Assembly: GCA_965208525.1 (NCBI GenBank)
Contig: OZ242340.1
Location: 2,976,001-3,040,000, forward strand
Reading direction: 5' to 3'
Source: VXYL01 sp965208525
GTDB lineage: Bacteria > Pseudomonadota > Gammaproteobacteria > Pseudomonadales > Azotimanducaceae
DNA length: 64,000 nucleotides
The position numbers and the translations under genes are program-made. Shown piece by piece: positions 48,823-57,741 of this stretch (within the stretch, counting starts at the first letter, position 1; every line of letters starts with the position of its first letter). A model generated the notes under the pieces. It did not search any database, had not been told where the DNA came from, and saw only the letters and a list, made by a program, of their open reading frames with translations.

Positions 48823-49587
48823 ATGAGCGCGAGCATATTCGACTATCCCGAAGTCTATGATGCGATCCTGTGTCACTCGGACGAAGTTGTAAAAGCGGAA
48901 GTGGCCACGATTGTGGATCTCTTGGAACGGCACGGAATGACATTGGGCCGAGTGCTCGATCTAGCCTGCGGTACGGGCGTCCATGCGGTCGAGCTTGCGC
49001 AGAAGGGGATCGAGGTGGTTGGCCTCGATGCATCGGTCGCGATGGTGGAGGCTTCCCAGCGTCGAGCGAAACGCTGCGATGTTGAGTTGAAGGTTGTTGA
49101 AGGGGACGTCGTTGATTTCGATGTCGGCGGTGATTTCGACGCAGCGATTTTCATGTCCGAGACGTTCCCGATCATTCACCGATATCGGGATCTGGTGTCG
49201 CACTTCGCGAGCGTGCGACGTGCGTTACGGCCGAAGGGCCTCTACATCGTCGACGTCGATGCTCATCGCCATCGCGGAGGCGGCATTGGCTACAAACGGT
49301 GGGGCGACAAAACCGTGCAAGTCGGCGACCGGCAGGTCGACATTTGGCACGAGAGTTTTCCCGGGAACTGGGTGGAGGGGACGGGACGACTAGTGATGCA
49401 TACCCGCATTACGAATGGTGACAAAACGATCACGACCAGGGATGACTGGACCCTTCGTAAGGATGCGCCGTGGCACCTCGATCTGTTGGTTCGGACACTA
49501 GCCGGCTGGTCGCTCTCCGGCTTTTGTTCGTGGCGCGATGCGTCGGGGGACATCGCGGATGAAGATCATTATTTCATGGTGCTCTAG
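48823..49587 (+). CDS. Class I SAM-dependent methyltransferase
   Basis: Protein of 254 aa with the Rossmann SAM-binding motif VLDLACGTGVHAVELA and VVGLDAS. The C-terminal half carries beta strands with WTLRKDAPWHLDLL and may bind a small molecule. The ATG follows AAGGAG. Substrate cannot be told from sequence. It precedes a second, only distantly similar methyltransferase on the same strand; the 248-base gap between them shows no gene. Confidence 0.8.
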   Translation: MSASIFDYPEVYDAILCHSDEVVKAEVATIVDLLERHGMTLGRVLDLACGTGVHAVELAQKGIEVVGLDASVAMVEASQRRAKRCDVELKVVEGDVVDFDVGGDFDAAIFMSETFPIIHRYRDLVSHFASVRRALRPKGLYIVDVDAHRHRGGGIGYKRWGDKTVQVGDRQVDIWHESFPGNWVEGTGRLVMHTRITNGDKTITTRDDWTLRKDAPWHLDLLVRTLAGWSLSGFCSWRDASGDIADEDHYFMVL

Positions 49588-49835
49588 TCGGTTTGACTGC
49601 ACCCGATCCAATGCTCATCAACGCGTTTACCGCTCCGCCTGCGAAGGATGAGGCGAGCAGGTACATCTGCCTGGACGAACAGGCATCCCTCCGGGCTGCG
49701 TCGAACCGGGAGAGGTGCTGCGCTCGAGCTACGAGCTCGTTGCGCCATGGGCACGGGCCTGGCATGTCCTGCACTATTGGGTGATGGTCGGCGACGACAC
49801 TGGGGATTGCCCCAACTAATCGAGAGGGTTGTCGA

Positions 49836-50564
49836 GTGGCGGAATACGACGGTATCGCGAACGAGTACAGGGAGTCCAAGGCGCTGCCGTTTCGCGAGTC
49901 CATCGAGCGGCACACGCTGTTCGAACTCATCGGCGATGTCCGCGGCCGAAACGTGTTGGACCTTGCCTGTGGGGACGGTTTCTATACGCGCCTGCTCAGG
50001 CACGCGGGTGCCGCAGTGGTCACAGGGGTCGATGTGTCCGAGGGCATGATCGGGCTTGCCGAGGACCGTGAACAGCGACATCCGCTGGGCTGCCGGTATG
50101 TGTGTGCGGATGTTGCCGTCTTCGAGCCTGCTGAACGCGTGGATCTTGTGGTGGCCGCATACCTGCTCAACTACGCGAGGACGCCCGGGGAACTTCTGCG
50201 ACTCTGCCGGGCCTGCCATGGCGCACTACGGCCGGGCGGGCGGTTTGTTGGCCTGAACAACAATGTGCGCAACGTTGCGTTGGCTGCCGGATCGCTCAGA
50301 AAATACGGTCTCGAGCGCACGTGGGCCAACCCGCTCGCCGAAGGGGACGCAATGCGCTACACGTTCTTCAACGCCGACGGGTCACAGTTTGGGTTCGACA
50401 ACTTCTACCTGAAGCCCCAGACCCACACCGAAGCTTTCGAGCAGGCCGGGTTTCAGAGCTTCCGGTGGTTCGACGTGACGCTGCATCCCTCCGAGGCGGG
50501 CAATCCGTTCTGGGACGAGTTCATGGCGAATCCACCCATTGTCGCGTTCGAGGCCGAGCGCTGA
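49836..50564 (+). CDS. Class I SAM-dependent methyltransferase
   Basis: Protein of 242 aa with motif I NVLDLACGDGFYTRLL, the acidic residue in VTGVDVSEGM, and a later LRPGGRFVGLNNN strand. It resembles small-molecule methyltransferases of the ubiquinone/menaquinone type in its core only. The start is GTG at 49836 behind GAGAGGG. Substrate unknown. Confidence 0.8.
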   Translation: MAEYDGIANEYRESKALPFRESIERHTLFELIGDVRGRNVLDLACGDGFYTRLLRHAGAAVVTGVDVSEGMIGLAEDREQRHPLGCRYVCADVAVFEPAERVDLVVAAYLLNYARTPGELLRLCRACHGALRPGGRFVGLNNNVRNVALAAGSLRKYGLERTWANPLAEGDAMRYTFFNADGSQFGFDNFYLKPQTHTEAFEQAGFQSFRWFDVTLHPSEAGNPFWDEFMANPPIVAFEAER

Positions 50565-50612
50565 CAGACGGATTGGCACGACCTGACCTATTGGAGGGAG
50601 CATCACCGGCGC

Positions 50613-50999
50613 CTATTGTCGGGGAGTATCGGCGGAGGCGGCAGCGAAATAGAGCGTGTGTCCGTCCGGATCCTCAATCACGAACTCGGTCATTCCCCAC
50701 GGACGGTATGAGACGCCTTCGACGATCTTTACGCTGGCTTCCTGAACTTGCCGGAAAGCGGCTTTGATGTCGCGCACGGCGAAGTGGATGTGAAGGTGCT
50801 GCCCGCTTCGAACGAAGTCGATGCCGGGGTCGGAGTCCTCCACCTGCTTGAGGTGGATCATCCGGTCGCCACAGCGCACACCGGCGTAGAAATCCTGATA
50901 CCTAAAGGAAAGAGCGAAGCCAAGTTCCTTGGTATAGAAACGGATTGCCCGCTCGAGGTTCGTGGTGCGGAGTTGGGGTGCAAGTTCTTCAATCTCCAT
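50613..50999 (-). CDS. VOC/glyoxalase-fold protein
   Basis: Protein of 128 aa with two beta-alpha-beta-beta-beta modules of the vicinal-oxygen-chelate superfamily: LERAIRFYTKELGF and FVIEDPDGHTLYFA. Ligand-type residues His (HLHIHF) and Glu (FVIEDPDGH) are present. Family members include glyoxalases, dioxygenases and resistance proteins; the reaction here is unknown. Convergent with the methyltransferase at 49836. Confidence 0.8.
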   Translation of the reverse strand: MEIEELAPQLRTTNLERAIRFYTKELGFALSFRYQDFYAGVRCGDRMIHLKQVEDSDPGIDFVRSGQHLHIHFAVRDIKAAFRQVQEASVKIVEGVSYRPWGMTEFVIEDPDGHTLYFAAASADTPRQ

Positions 51000-51136
51000 C
51001 GCGCGATTTCATCCTTAGTCAAGGTTAGGGCGCCCGTGGGGGCGCGTCTGCAGTTCGCTCGCGCAAAACTGTTGGCCTCCTCAACTCGCATACGCTCACC
51101 ACCTCGGTTAGGAGCCGGCACCTTTGCGGCAGGCTC

Positions 51137-51583
51137 CTACCTCCCGTCCGGTTCGCGGACGCGAACGGCCAGCACGTTGCAGTTCGCGCCGTGGAGCACG
51201 CCGTTGGCGGTGGAGCCAAGGAGCAGGCCGAGGCCGTGGCGGCCGTGGCTTCCGACCACGACGAGGTCGCAGGCATTGTCTTCGGCGAAGCGGTGGATCG
51301 CGGTGATGGCGCGTCCGTGGACTACGTGCTGACGGGCTTGGGGAACGCCGTGCGTCTTTCCGAGGCCCGCAAGGTGGGCGGTGGCGTGTTCCTGCAGGCG
51401 GGCCAGCTCGTGCGCATGCAGGTCGGGGAGCATGGTCGATCCATATCCGGAGCCGATGGGCTCGATGGCATGCAGCAAATGCACTTCCGCGTTGGGTGGT
51501 GCGACTTCGGCGGCCGCTTCCACCACCTGCCGGCTCTCGTCGGTGATGTCGACCGCCACCAAGATTCGCTCGTGTCGTGGCAT
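51137..51583 (-). CDS. Universal stress protein (UspA family)
   Basis: Protein of 148 aa: N-terminal ILVAVDITDES with the nucleotide-contacting Asp, and the ATP-binding G-x2-G-x9-G-(S/T) type motif around VVVGSHGRHGLGLLLGSTA. The ATG at 51583 is chosen because the residues before it are low-complexity and not conserved in the family. Usp proteins support stress survival; no partner gene is evident. Confidence 0.88.
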   Translation of the reverse strand: MPRHERILVAVDITDESRQVVEAAAEVAPPNAEVHLLHAIEPIGSGYGSTMLPDLHAHELARLQEHATAHLAGLGKTHGVPQARQHVVHGRAITAIHRFAEDNACDLVVVGSHGRHGLGLLLGSTANGVLHGANCNVLAVRVREPDGR

Positions 51584-51687
51584 GGGTTTGTCCTTTGGGG
51601 CGGTGGTTTGTCCTACGTGGGGGCGATGGCGCCGCTTTCCAACACGGGCCGCGGCACCGAAGACGTTTCTCCCGCGGCCTCTGTCCG

Positions 51688-51915
51688 TCAACCGGACGCG
51701 GCCACGAACTGAAACACCTCCTCGAGCGGCTTGTCGAACACGTGGGAAATCTTGAACGCAACCTCAAGCGATGGCGAATACTTGCCCCCCTCGATCGCGT
51801 TGACCGTCTGCCGGGTGACACCGATCTGGTCGGCCAGTTGCTGCTGGGTCATCTCACCGTGGTGGAACCGGAGGGTTCTGATCCGGTTGCGGACACTCGT
51901 CCTCGATCGTGCCAC
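51688..51915 (-). CDS. Small Xre-family regulator (YozG-like)
   Basis: Protein of 75 aa, nearly all of it one HTH_3 domain: MTQQQLADQIGVTRQTVNAI with the following EGGKYSPSLEVAFKIS and a C-terminal LEEVFQF strand. The GTG start at 51915 lies just past the stop of the membrane-protein gene, so the pair is coupled. Such tiny regulators commonly pair with a small membrane protein, as here, and repress their shared promoter. Confidence 0.85.
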   Translation of the reverse strand: MARSRTSVRNRIRTLRFHHGEMTQQQLADQIGVTRQTVNAIEGGKYSPSLEVAFKISHVFDKPLEEVFQFVAASG

Positions 51916-51917
51916 GC

Positions 51918-52337
51918 TCAGATCCCACGGCGGTAGTGAACGACCTGCAGCGCGCCCTTCGCCACCTCGGCACCGAACAGCGAGATGAGAAGCAGATGCG
52001 CCACCCAGACGCTGCTGACCGCCAGGATGAGCGCCACGATCGCGCCTATGACCCCGACGCCCAGAATCCACGACGACTGGCTTTCCGCACGACAGCCGAT
52101 CAGCCGATCACGCTCATCGGCCTCGACGGACTGGCTGGCGACCGCCGCGACGACGTGGCCGGCGATGTTGATGGCCACGACAAGCGCGATCGCCACGGCG
52201 AACACCGGCACAAAAGCTGGCAGAGCACTGACGCCGTTCGACACCATGAGGCCTGCCACGACCAGGTAGCCGCCCAAGCCGACGACGAGACTGACGAGTT
52301 GAACCCAGACGCTTTTTTCCTCGAAGGATGTATCCAT
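51918..52337 (-). CDS. Four-helix membrane protein paired with the Xre regulator
   Basis: Protein of 139 aa with four predicted transmembrane helices (for example VWVQLVSLVVGLGGYLVVAG and ILGVGVIGAIVALILAVSS) and a cytoplasmic loop with EADERDRLIGCRAE, as in DUF2178-type proteins that pair with Xre regulators. The ATG at 52337 is used because the longer frame overlaps the operator. It is the first gene of a two-gene operon. Confidence 0.82.
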   Translation of the reverse strand: MDTSFEEKSVWVQLVSLVVGLGGYLVVAGLMVSNGVSALPAFVPVFAVAIALVVAINIAGHVVAAVASQSVEADERDRLIGCRAESQSSWILGVGVIGAIVALILAVSSVWVAHLLLISLFGAEVAKGALQVVHYRRGI

Positions 52338-52363
52338 AGGGATGGTCCCTAAGTCTTGTGCAG

Positions 52364-52419
52364 TTGACACAGTGTCAAAAATAATAGACTCCGACAGCCC
52401 TTGTCAAGGATTCTTGACA
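52364..52419 (-). promoter_or_regulatory. Promoter and palindromic operator of the membrane protein/Xre operon
   Basis: On the minus strand TTGACA (52407-52402) and TATTAT (52386-52381) form a promoter with a 15-base spacer. Directly downstream is the palindrome TTGACACAGTGTCAA (52364-52378), and TGTCAA/TTGACA half-sites flank the -35 (52402-52419). The layout suits autorepression by the Xre protein. Confidence 0.6.
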
Positions 52420-52756
52420 TTCAGGCGGCATGGCGACGGTTGGGTAGCGTGGTGGCACTCGGTTTGTGGGTGCCGACAGGCATCACGGACGGCGCGGCGG
52501 ATTTTGAGATGGCGGAGCAGGCATCGATCAGATCGGCGCTGGATCGGTTGCGTCGGCGACTCTCGCCGCGGAACCGCCAGGCCGCGTGGCCGGTCGACGT
52601 CCGAGGGATCCGGAGCAAGAGCGAATGCTGACGAGAATGGACCGCATCCGCCTGGCACGAGAGCGTTCGCTCCCCCTCGTCCGAAGCCTGGCTACGAGGC
52701 TGCGCCGTAGAAAACGGCTGGCTCCTTAGCCGTAGCTGCTGGAGCGATGCGAAGGC

Positions 52757-52990
52757 CAGCAATTCGTGTAGCGAACTGCCGACGCGCCCTTTAGGGCGCA
52801 CTAGCGCATGTGCAAGGCGGGTCTGCGGAGGGAAGGCATTCTGCCTTCCCTGCGCACCGTCAGGTGCGCCGAGCGCGACGTTCGCGAAGGAAGGGCGCCT
52901 GAAGGCGCCAGGGAAGGCAGAATGCCTTCCCTCCCAGAACCGTCCCATCGCCAAGTCCGACAGACGCTAGGAGGGAAGCGCCGCAGAAGC
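52757..52990. repeat. REP-like composite palindromic repeat, intact copy
   Basis: It contains a CAGCAATTCG ... CGAACTGC hairpin, then the palindrome AGGGAAGGCATTCTGCCTTC (from about 52839) and its inverted partner GGGAAGGCAGAATGCCTTCC (from about 52910), with GCGCACC/GGTGCGC and GGCGCC hairpins between, and CAAGTCCGACAGACGCTAG after. The same order is seen at 58179-58353 plus 59764-59800, interrupted by an IS110 element. Bases 52420-52756 show no supported gene. Confidence 0.7.
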
Positions 52991-53005
52991 GCGCCCAAAT
53001 GGTTC

Positions 53006-53686
53006 CTACACACCTTCTGAGGCGTGGTGTCGCTCGGCTTGTGGGTCCGTGAAGATTGGGTCGAACGATAGAAGCAGTCGTTCGTCCGTTCCGTGGGGGG
53101 ATCGATGCACCACGCCGCAGAACCGCTTGTCCCAGGTTCCGCCTTTGAGCAGCGACCAGTTCCGGGTGGCTAGGCGCTTGATGTCGCGGCCGCTTCGGAT
53201 GGGCGGCGCGTCTGTATCGCGTGCGGCCAGACGCGCTTGGTCAACGTCGCCGTTCGCGATCCACTCGGTGCCGGGGCCGCGGATCGTGACTAGCATGCGG
53301 CACGGCACCTGGTCCACGTGAAAGCGGGGACACATGGGGCGACGCAACGTGGTCACCCGGATTCCCACACGTTTGCAGCCCACCAACTCGCTCAGCATTT
53401 CGCCGGCGAGCGCTATCTCCTCGCTCAACGCGCCAATCCATTCGGCGTCGATGCGCATGGCGAGAGCGGCCAATGGCGCGTCAACAACGCCAGTCGCCTG
53501 CTCCCATTGTGTCTGCACGTCGTGGCGTGACGCGAACAGATGTTCGGCGAGAGCGTCGAGGGAACCCGACGCCGGCCGTGCAACGCTGACAAGCTCGACG
53601 TCTTCGTCGTAGATGGCGGCGAAGTCACCAGCCTGATCACTTAACACGGAGTCCATCATGCCTCGCTCATTCGCTGTGCTGACCAC
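53006..53686 (-). CDS. DUF1826-family protein of the zinc-response operon
   Basis: Protein of about 226 aa of the DUF1826 family, recognisable by CPRFHVDQVPCRMLVTIRG and the closing HRSPH segment. Genes of this family lie in Zur-controlled clusters next to COG0523 GTPases, as here, and the His/Cys-rich motifs suggest metal handling; the reaction is unknown. The start could be the GTG at 53686 or ATG at 53659. It is the last gene of the operon, 12 bases after the alcohol dehydrogenase. Confidence 0.78.
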   Translation of the reverse strand: MVSTANERGMMDSVLSDQAGDFAAIYDEDVELVSVARPASGSLDALAEHLFASRHDVQTQWEQATGVVDAPLAALAMRIDAEWIGALSEEIALAGEMLSELVGCKRVGIRVTTLRRPMCPRFHVDQVPCRMLVTIRGPGTEWIANGDVDQARLAARDTDAPPIRSGRDIKRLATRNWSLLKGGTWDKRFCGVVHRSPHGTDERLLLSFDPIFTDPQAERHHASEGV

Positions 53687-53698
53687 TCAGGGACGTTG

Positions 53699-54835
53699 CT
53701 ACGCGAGCGCGACCTCGAACAGGCGCTGGTAGTCCTCTGTCGAACATGGGCGGGGGTTTGTGAACGTGCAGACGTCCTTTGCGGCGTGGTCCGCAAGGCT
53801 TGAAACCGCGTTCGGCTCAACGCCCATCTCGCGTAGGCCTCCGGGCAGCCCGAGTTCGGCGTTGAGTTGCCGAATGGACTCGGCCGGGTCTGCTCCGGCT
53901 TCGCTGCCCATCGCCGCGTTGAGCCGCGCGTACTTGTCGCCGACGTGATCGCGGTTGAAGTCCAGAATCGTCGGGAGCAGGACTGCGTTCAAGGTGCCGT
54001 GGTGCAGCCGGAGGTTCTGGTCCGCACCGCAGGCGTGGCTCATGGAGTGGACGGCGCCCAAGCCCTTGCTGAAGGCCATGGCACCTTCGGTGGCGGCCAT
54101 CATCATGTTCCAGCGGGCGTCTTTGTCGCTGCCGTCGGCAACCGCTCTGAGGAGATTGCCTTCCTTGATTCCGCGCTCGATGCCATCGCAGGCCACCGCT
54201 TCCGCAGGGGGGTTCACCTGGGGAGAGAGCAGCGCCTCGATGCAGTGCGTCATCGCGTCCATGCCCGTTGCCGCCGTCAGTCGGGGCGGCAGGCCAAGGG
54301 TTAGGGAGGGGTCGCACACGGCGGTGCGTGGGGTCAGATGCCGACTGGCGAGGATCAGCTTCTCGCCGTTGTCCATGATGATGACAGCGCCGCTTGAAAC
54401 CTCGCTGCCGGTGCCCGCGGTGGTGGGGATGGCGACCAGCGGGGCGACGGGGCCGATCTTCGCGGTGCCGCCGAGACCGGCGGTGTATTCGAGCAAGTCC
54501 CCCTCGTGTGTCACCGAAAGGGCCACAGCCTTGGCGAGGTCCATGGAGGAGCCGCCGCCGAGAGCGACGACGCCATCACACCCAGTTTCCCGGTACATTG
54601 CCGTTGCCTCTGCCACGGCCGCTTGCGTCGGGTTTTCCGGCGTTCCGTCAAAGACCGTCAGTGCCGTCTCGTTGCCGAGGGCACCGGCCAGTTCCGTGAC
54701 CATCCCCAGATCGACGAGCCCCCGGTCGGTGCAGAGCAGGGGGCGCTCGATGCCGTGCTGTGCCAACACCCGACTCAGGTTCTGACTGGCGCCGTGGTCG
54801 AAGATGGTGTGCGTTAGGAAGGTCAGCGTGGCCAT
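53699..54835 (-). CDS. Iron-containing alcohol dehydrogenase family protein
   Basis: Group III (Fe-dependent) dehydrogenase of 378 aa. The NAD(P)-binding GGGSSMD motif and the metal-binding Asp/His residues of the C-terminal helical domain (MDAMTHCIEAL, VHSMSHACG, LRLHHGTLNA) are present. These enzymes reduce aldehydes or oxidise alcohols with NAD(P). Its place inside a zinc-response operon suggests an Fe-dependent replacement for a zinc enzyme; this is inference. GGGAG precedes the ATG. Confidence 0.87.
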   Translation of the reverse strand: MATLTFLTHTIFDHGASQNLSRVLAQHGIERPLLCTDRGLVDLGMVTELAGALGNETALTVFDGTPENPTQAAVAEATAMYRETGCDGVVALGGGSSMDLAKAVALSVTHEGDLLEYTAGLGGTAKIGPVAPLVAIPTTAGTGSEVSSGAVIIMDNGEKLILASRHLTPRTAVCDPSLTLGLPPRLTAATGMDAMTHCIEALLSPQVNPPAEAVACDGIERGIKEGNLLRAVADGSDKDARWNMMMAATEGAMAFSKGLGAVHSMSHACGADQNLRLHHGTLNAVLLPTILDFNRDHVGDKYARLNAAMGSEAGADPAESIRQLNAELGLPGGLREMGVEPNAVSSLADHAAKDVCTFTNPRPCSTEDYQRLFEVALA

Positions 54836-54935
54836 AGAGAACTCCCGTATGTGTGCTGGAAAAACGACGGCGCGAAGTTACAGGAACCGCACCCTAGGCG
54901 AAACAGCGACAAGGCGTCGCCTGGCGGCAGCTTCG

Positions 54936-56198
54936 TCAGGGCGACGCTCCGCCCATGCGAAACGCTGGGAACGGGTTAGGCAGCTTTGCCCATGCCTTGC
55001 TGTCGGCGCGGGCGAGGCGGTCGTCGAGGAGGCATGCGTCGAGGCGGGCGCGCACCGTCTCTTCGGGCATCCGCTGGCCGATGAAGACGAGCTGCTGCGA
55101 GCGATCGCCGTAGCGAGGATGCCAGTTCGACTGCTGATCGGGTCGCTCGCCATCCGGGTGTCCCCAGTTTTTTCGCGGTACGGCCGCCCACCACATCCCG
55201 GCAGGCTCCACGTTGCTGACGCCGCCGGCCTGCGCCCATTCGTAGGCGACGCGGTGGTCGGCGGCGACCCAGAAGAAGCCCTTTGAGCGCAGCACGCCCT
55301 TCCAGTTCTCGTCGTCGTGCAGGAACGCCCACAGCTTCTCGGCGTCGAAGGGGTGTGAGGTCCGATAGGTGAAGCTCGAGATGCCGTATTCCTCGGTCTC
55401 CGGCGTGTGCTCGCCCTGAAGCTCTCGAATCCAGCCAGCGGAGCTCGCCGCCTTGTCGTAGTCGAACAGGCCCGTGTCGAGCACGCTATCGAGCGGAACC
55501 TGACCATGCGTCGCCGGCAGGAGCTTCGCGCCGGGGTTGAGCGCACGAACGATGGCTTCGACCCCGACGGCATGGGCGCTGCTGACGAGATCGAGCTTGT
55601 TGAGCACGATGACGTCGGCGAACTCGATCTGGTCGATGAGGAGGTCCGTCACCGTGCGGTGGTCTTCTTCGCCGAGCGACTCGCCGCGTTCCTGGAGCGC
55701 CTCGGCGGCGTAGTAGTCCCGGAGGAAGCTCGCGGCGTCCACGACCGTGACCATCGTATCGAGACGCGAAACCTGACTCAGACTCACGCCGTCTTCGTCC
55801 TCGAAGGTGAAGGTCTGGGCGACTGGAATGGGCTCCGAGATGCCGGTGGACTCGATGAGCAGATAGTCGAAGCGGCCCTCCTGCGCAAGCCGTGAAACTT
55901 CGGCCAAGAGGTCGTCTCTGAGCGTGCAGCAAATGCAGCCGTTCGACATCTCGACCAGCTTTTCCTCGGTGCGCGAGAGCTCAGCACCGCCGCGCTCGAC
56001 GAGCGCCGCGTCGATGTTGACCTCGCTCATGTCGTTCACGATCACGGCGACGCGCCGGCCTTCCCGGTTGTTGAGCACCTGGTTGAGGAGCGTGGTCTTT
56101 CCGGCCCCGAGGAAGCCCGACAGGACGGTGACGGGAAGGCGTGGTGGGCTGGTGCTCGTCTCTTGGTTCAGGGGCATCGAAGTCCTCGTCTGGTTCAT
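54936..56198 (-). CDS. COG0523/CobW-family GTP-dependent zinc chaperone
   Basis: Protein of 420 aa with Walker A GFLGAGKTT (Lys34), the metal-binding CICC motif (Cys88, Cys90, Cys91), ESTGISEP, the NKLD GTP-specificity motif and a C-terminal CobW_C domain with FYWVAADH-like strands (GFFWVAADHRVAYEWAQAG). COG0523 proteins deliver metal to client enzymes when zinc is scarce. It is 24 bases after hisI and shares the upstream Zur-box-like site. Confidence 0.9.
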   Translation of the reverse strand: MNQTRTSMPLNQETSTSPPRLPVTVLSGFLGAGKTTLLNQVLNNREGRRVAVIVNDMSEVNIDAALVERGGAELSRTEEKLVEMSNGCICCTLRDDLLAEVSRLAQEGRFDYLLIESTGISEPIPVAQTFTFEDEDGVSLSQVSRLDTMVTVVDAASFLRDYYAAEALQERGESLGEEDHRTVTDLLIDQIEFADVIVLNKLDLVSSAHAVGVEAIVRALNPGAKLLPATHGQVPLDSVLDTGLFDYDKAASSAGWIRELQGEHTPETEEYGISSFTYRTSHPFDAEKLWAFLHDDENWKGVLRSKGFFWVAADHRVAYEWAQAGGVSNVEPAGMWWAAVPRKNWGHPDGERPDQQSNWHPRYGDRSQQLVFIGQRMPEETVRARLDACLLDDRLARADSKAWAKLPNPFPAFRMGGASP

Positions 56199-56222
56199 GC
56201 AGGGAAGTGCGTTCGCGCGAAC

Positions 56223-56726
56223 TCAAAGCCGCGTGGGATTGGGCGCGTCACCGTAGACTTCCTTCGGATCAAACGACTTCTGCGACTCGGTGAACACGAG
56301 CTGCGCGGGTACGCCCGAAGCGTCGCCGCGCACAACCGATCGGTAGAAGCAGGAGCGGTATCCCACGTGGCAACTGGCGCCGGAACCGGCGATCCGGACG
56401 CGCAGCCAAACGGCGTCCTGATCGTCGTCGATGCGCAGCTCCACGATTTCCTGGGTGAGGCCGCTGGTCGCCCCCTTGCGCCAGAGGCACTGGCGGCTTC
56501 GGCTCCAGTAGTGCGCCTCGCCGGTTGCGATGGTTCGCTCGAGCGCGTCGCCGTTCATGTAGGCCAGCATCAACACTTCGCCCGTGTCGGCGTCGGTCGT
56601 GACGCAGGGGATCAGCCCGTCGGCATCGAACTTCGGCGCGAGGGCCAGCCCCTCCTCTACCTGCTCAACCGACGTGCGCTCCGCAAAGGGTGTCGACGAC
56701 GTCAAGTCGACTCGTTCGGTTCTCAT
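56223..56726 (-). CDS. hisI: HisI-like phosphoribosyl-AMP cyclohydrolase paralogue of the zinc-response operon
   Basis: Protein of 167 aa with the HisI core: LIPCVTTDADTGEVLMLAYM, HYWSRSRQCLWRKGATSG, the acidic cluster DDDQD and the Cys-His pair in SCHVGYRSCFYR. In classical HisI the cluster is D-C-D-x-D, with its Cys helping to bind zinc; here that Cys is Asp, in keeping with a low-zinc version. It stands away from any his operon and heads a zinc-type cluster. The N-terminal 25 residues are extra relative to the core. Confidence 0.85.
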   Translation of the reverse strand: MRTERVDLTSSTPFAERTSVEQVEEGLALAPKFDADGLIPCVTTDADTGEVLMLAYMNGDALERTIATGEAHYWSRSRQCLWRKGATSGLTQEIVELRIDDDQDAVWLRVRIAGSGASCHVGYRSCFYRSVVRGDASGVPAQLVFTESQKSFDPKEVYGDAPNPTRL

Positions 56727-56774
56727 GCGGGACGCTCCTGTGGCTTCCGGGGGGCGTTGACTCTGTCGTGCACC

Positions 56775-56792
56775 GAAACGTTATAACATTAC
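56775..56792 (-). promoter_or_regulatory. Zur-box-like operator upstream of the hisI-COG0523 operon
   Basis: GAAACGTTATAACATTAC, centred on the perfect palindrome GTTATAAC and flanked by AC/AT-rich arms, resembles the Zur consensus (TGTTATA-type dyad). It lies about 50 bases upstream of the hisI ATG. Confidence 0.65.
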
Positions 56793-56933
56793 TTCTTTGA
56801 TGACAACGCCAAGCTCTTGGCGGCGGATCTCCCGAATGCGGCGACAAGGGCGGGCCGTTTCCGATCCCGTTGACACGGTGTGCGGCAACGGTCAGATTGC
56901 GGTGCATTCGGGCCGCGGACGGAGTTGAGTCAC

Positions 56934-57725
56934 ATGTCCATCCCCCAGTACTCCGCCGATTCGCCGGCGAGTGACGTGGCCGCAGCGTTGGGCGAAGCGG
57001 GATGCGTTGTGGTGACGGGAATGATGGATGCCGAACTGCGGCAGTCCATTGCCGGCGAACTCGCGCCGCACATGGCGAGCGCGCGATACATCGAAGAGGA
57101 CGACCCGGCGCATTTCTACCCCGGCCGCACGCGGCGCGTCACCGCCCTGGTTGCACGCTCTCCAAGCGTTACCGACCGCCTGGTGGCACACCCGCTCTGC
57201 CAGCAGATCTGCGAGATCCATCTGCTGCCCAATTGCGAGCACGGCTACCAGTTGCACGTCTCCGCCGCGCTTGAGGTGGGCCCAGGCGCCCGCAAGCAGG
57301 TTCTGCATCGAGAAGAGGATCCATTCACCTTCTTTCCCCTGCCGCGTCCCAAGATCATCGTAGCCAGCATGTGGGCCGTTTCGGACTTCCGCGCAGACAA
57401 TGGCGCCACGTTGTTGGTGCCCGGAAGCCACAAATGGCCAGCGGACAGGAAGGCCACGCCGGACGAGGTGCAGAACGCAGAAATGCCGGCGGGTTCGGTG
57501 CTGTTCTGGATGGGCGGAACGCTGCACGGGGCGGGGGCGAACACGTCTGAGGACCGGCGCTACGGAGTGATCCTCACCTATTCGTTGGGCTGGGTGCGGC
57601 AGGAAGAGAACCAATACCTGAACGTGCCGCCGAGCCGCATCGCCGAGCTGTCGATGGAAACCCGGCGCATGCTCGGGTTCGACATGTACGCGGGGCTTGG
57701 CTTCTACGACCCGACCATTGCCTGA
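56934..57725 (+). CDS. PhyH-family oxygenase with an unusual His-x-Glu ligand set
   Basis: Protein of 263 aa. The family pattern is intact: VLHREEDPF at the first ligand site, MWAVSDFRADNGATLLVPGS, a distal His in GTLHGAGANTSED and an Arg in DRRYGVILTYSLGW. The usual His-x-Asp is His-Arg-Glu here. The ATG at 56934 precedes the conserved start of the fold; an upstream start would add 18 residues. The GNAT gene follows 16 bases later and may be co-transcribed. Substrate unknown. Confidence 0.82.
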   Translation: MSIPQYSADSPASDVAAALGEAGCVVVTGMMDAELRQSIAGELAPHMASARYIEEDDPAHFYPGRTRRVTALVARSPSVTDRLVAHPLCQQICEIHLLPNCEHGYQLHVSAALEVGPGARKQVLHREEDPFTFFPLPRPKIIVASMWAVSDFRADNGATLLVPGSHKWPADRKATPDEVQNAEMPAGSVLFWMGGTLHGAGANTSEDRRYGVILTYSLGWVRQEENQYLNVPPSRIAELSMETRRMLGFDMYAGLGFYDPTIA

Positions 57726-57741
57726 CGCACCCAACCCGAGC

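Noticed and set aside
52401..52631. A 76-aa plus-strand gene upstream of the REP-like repeat
   Set aside because: No start signal, overlaps the divergent promoter, and no recognisable family or conservation.
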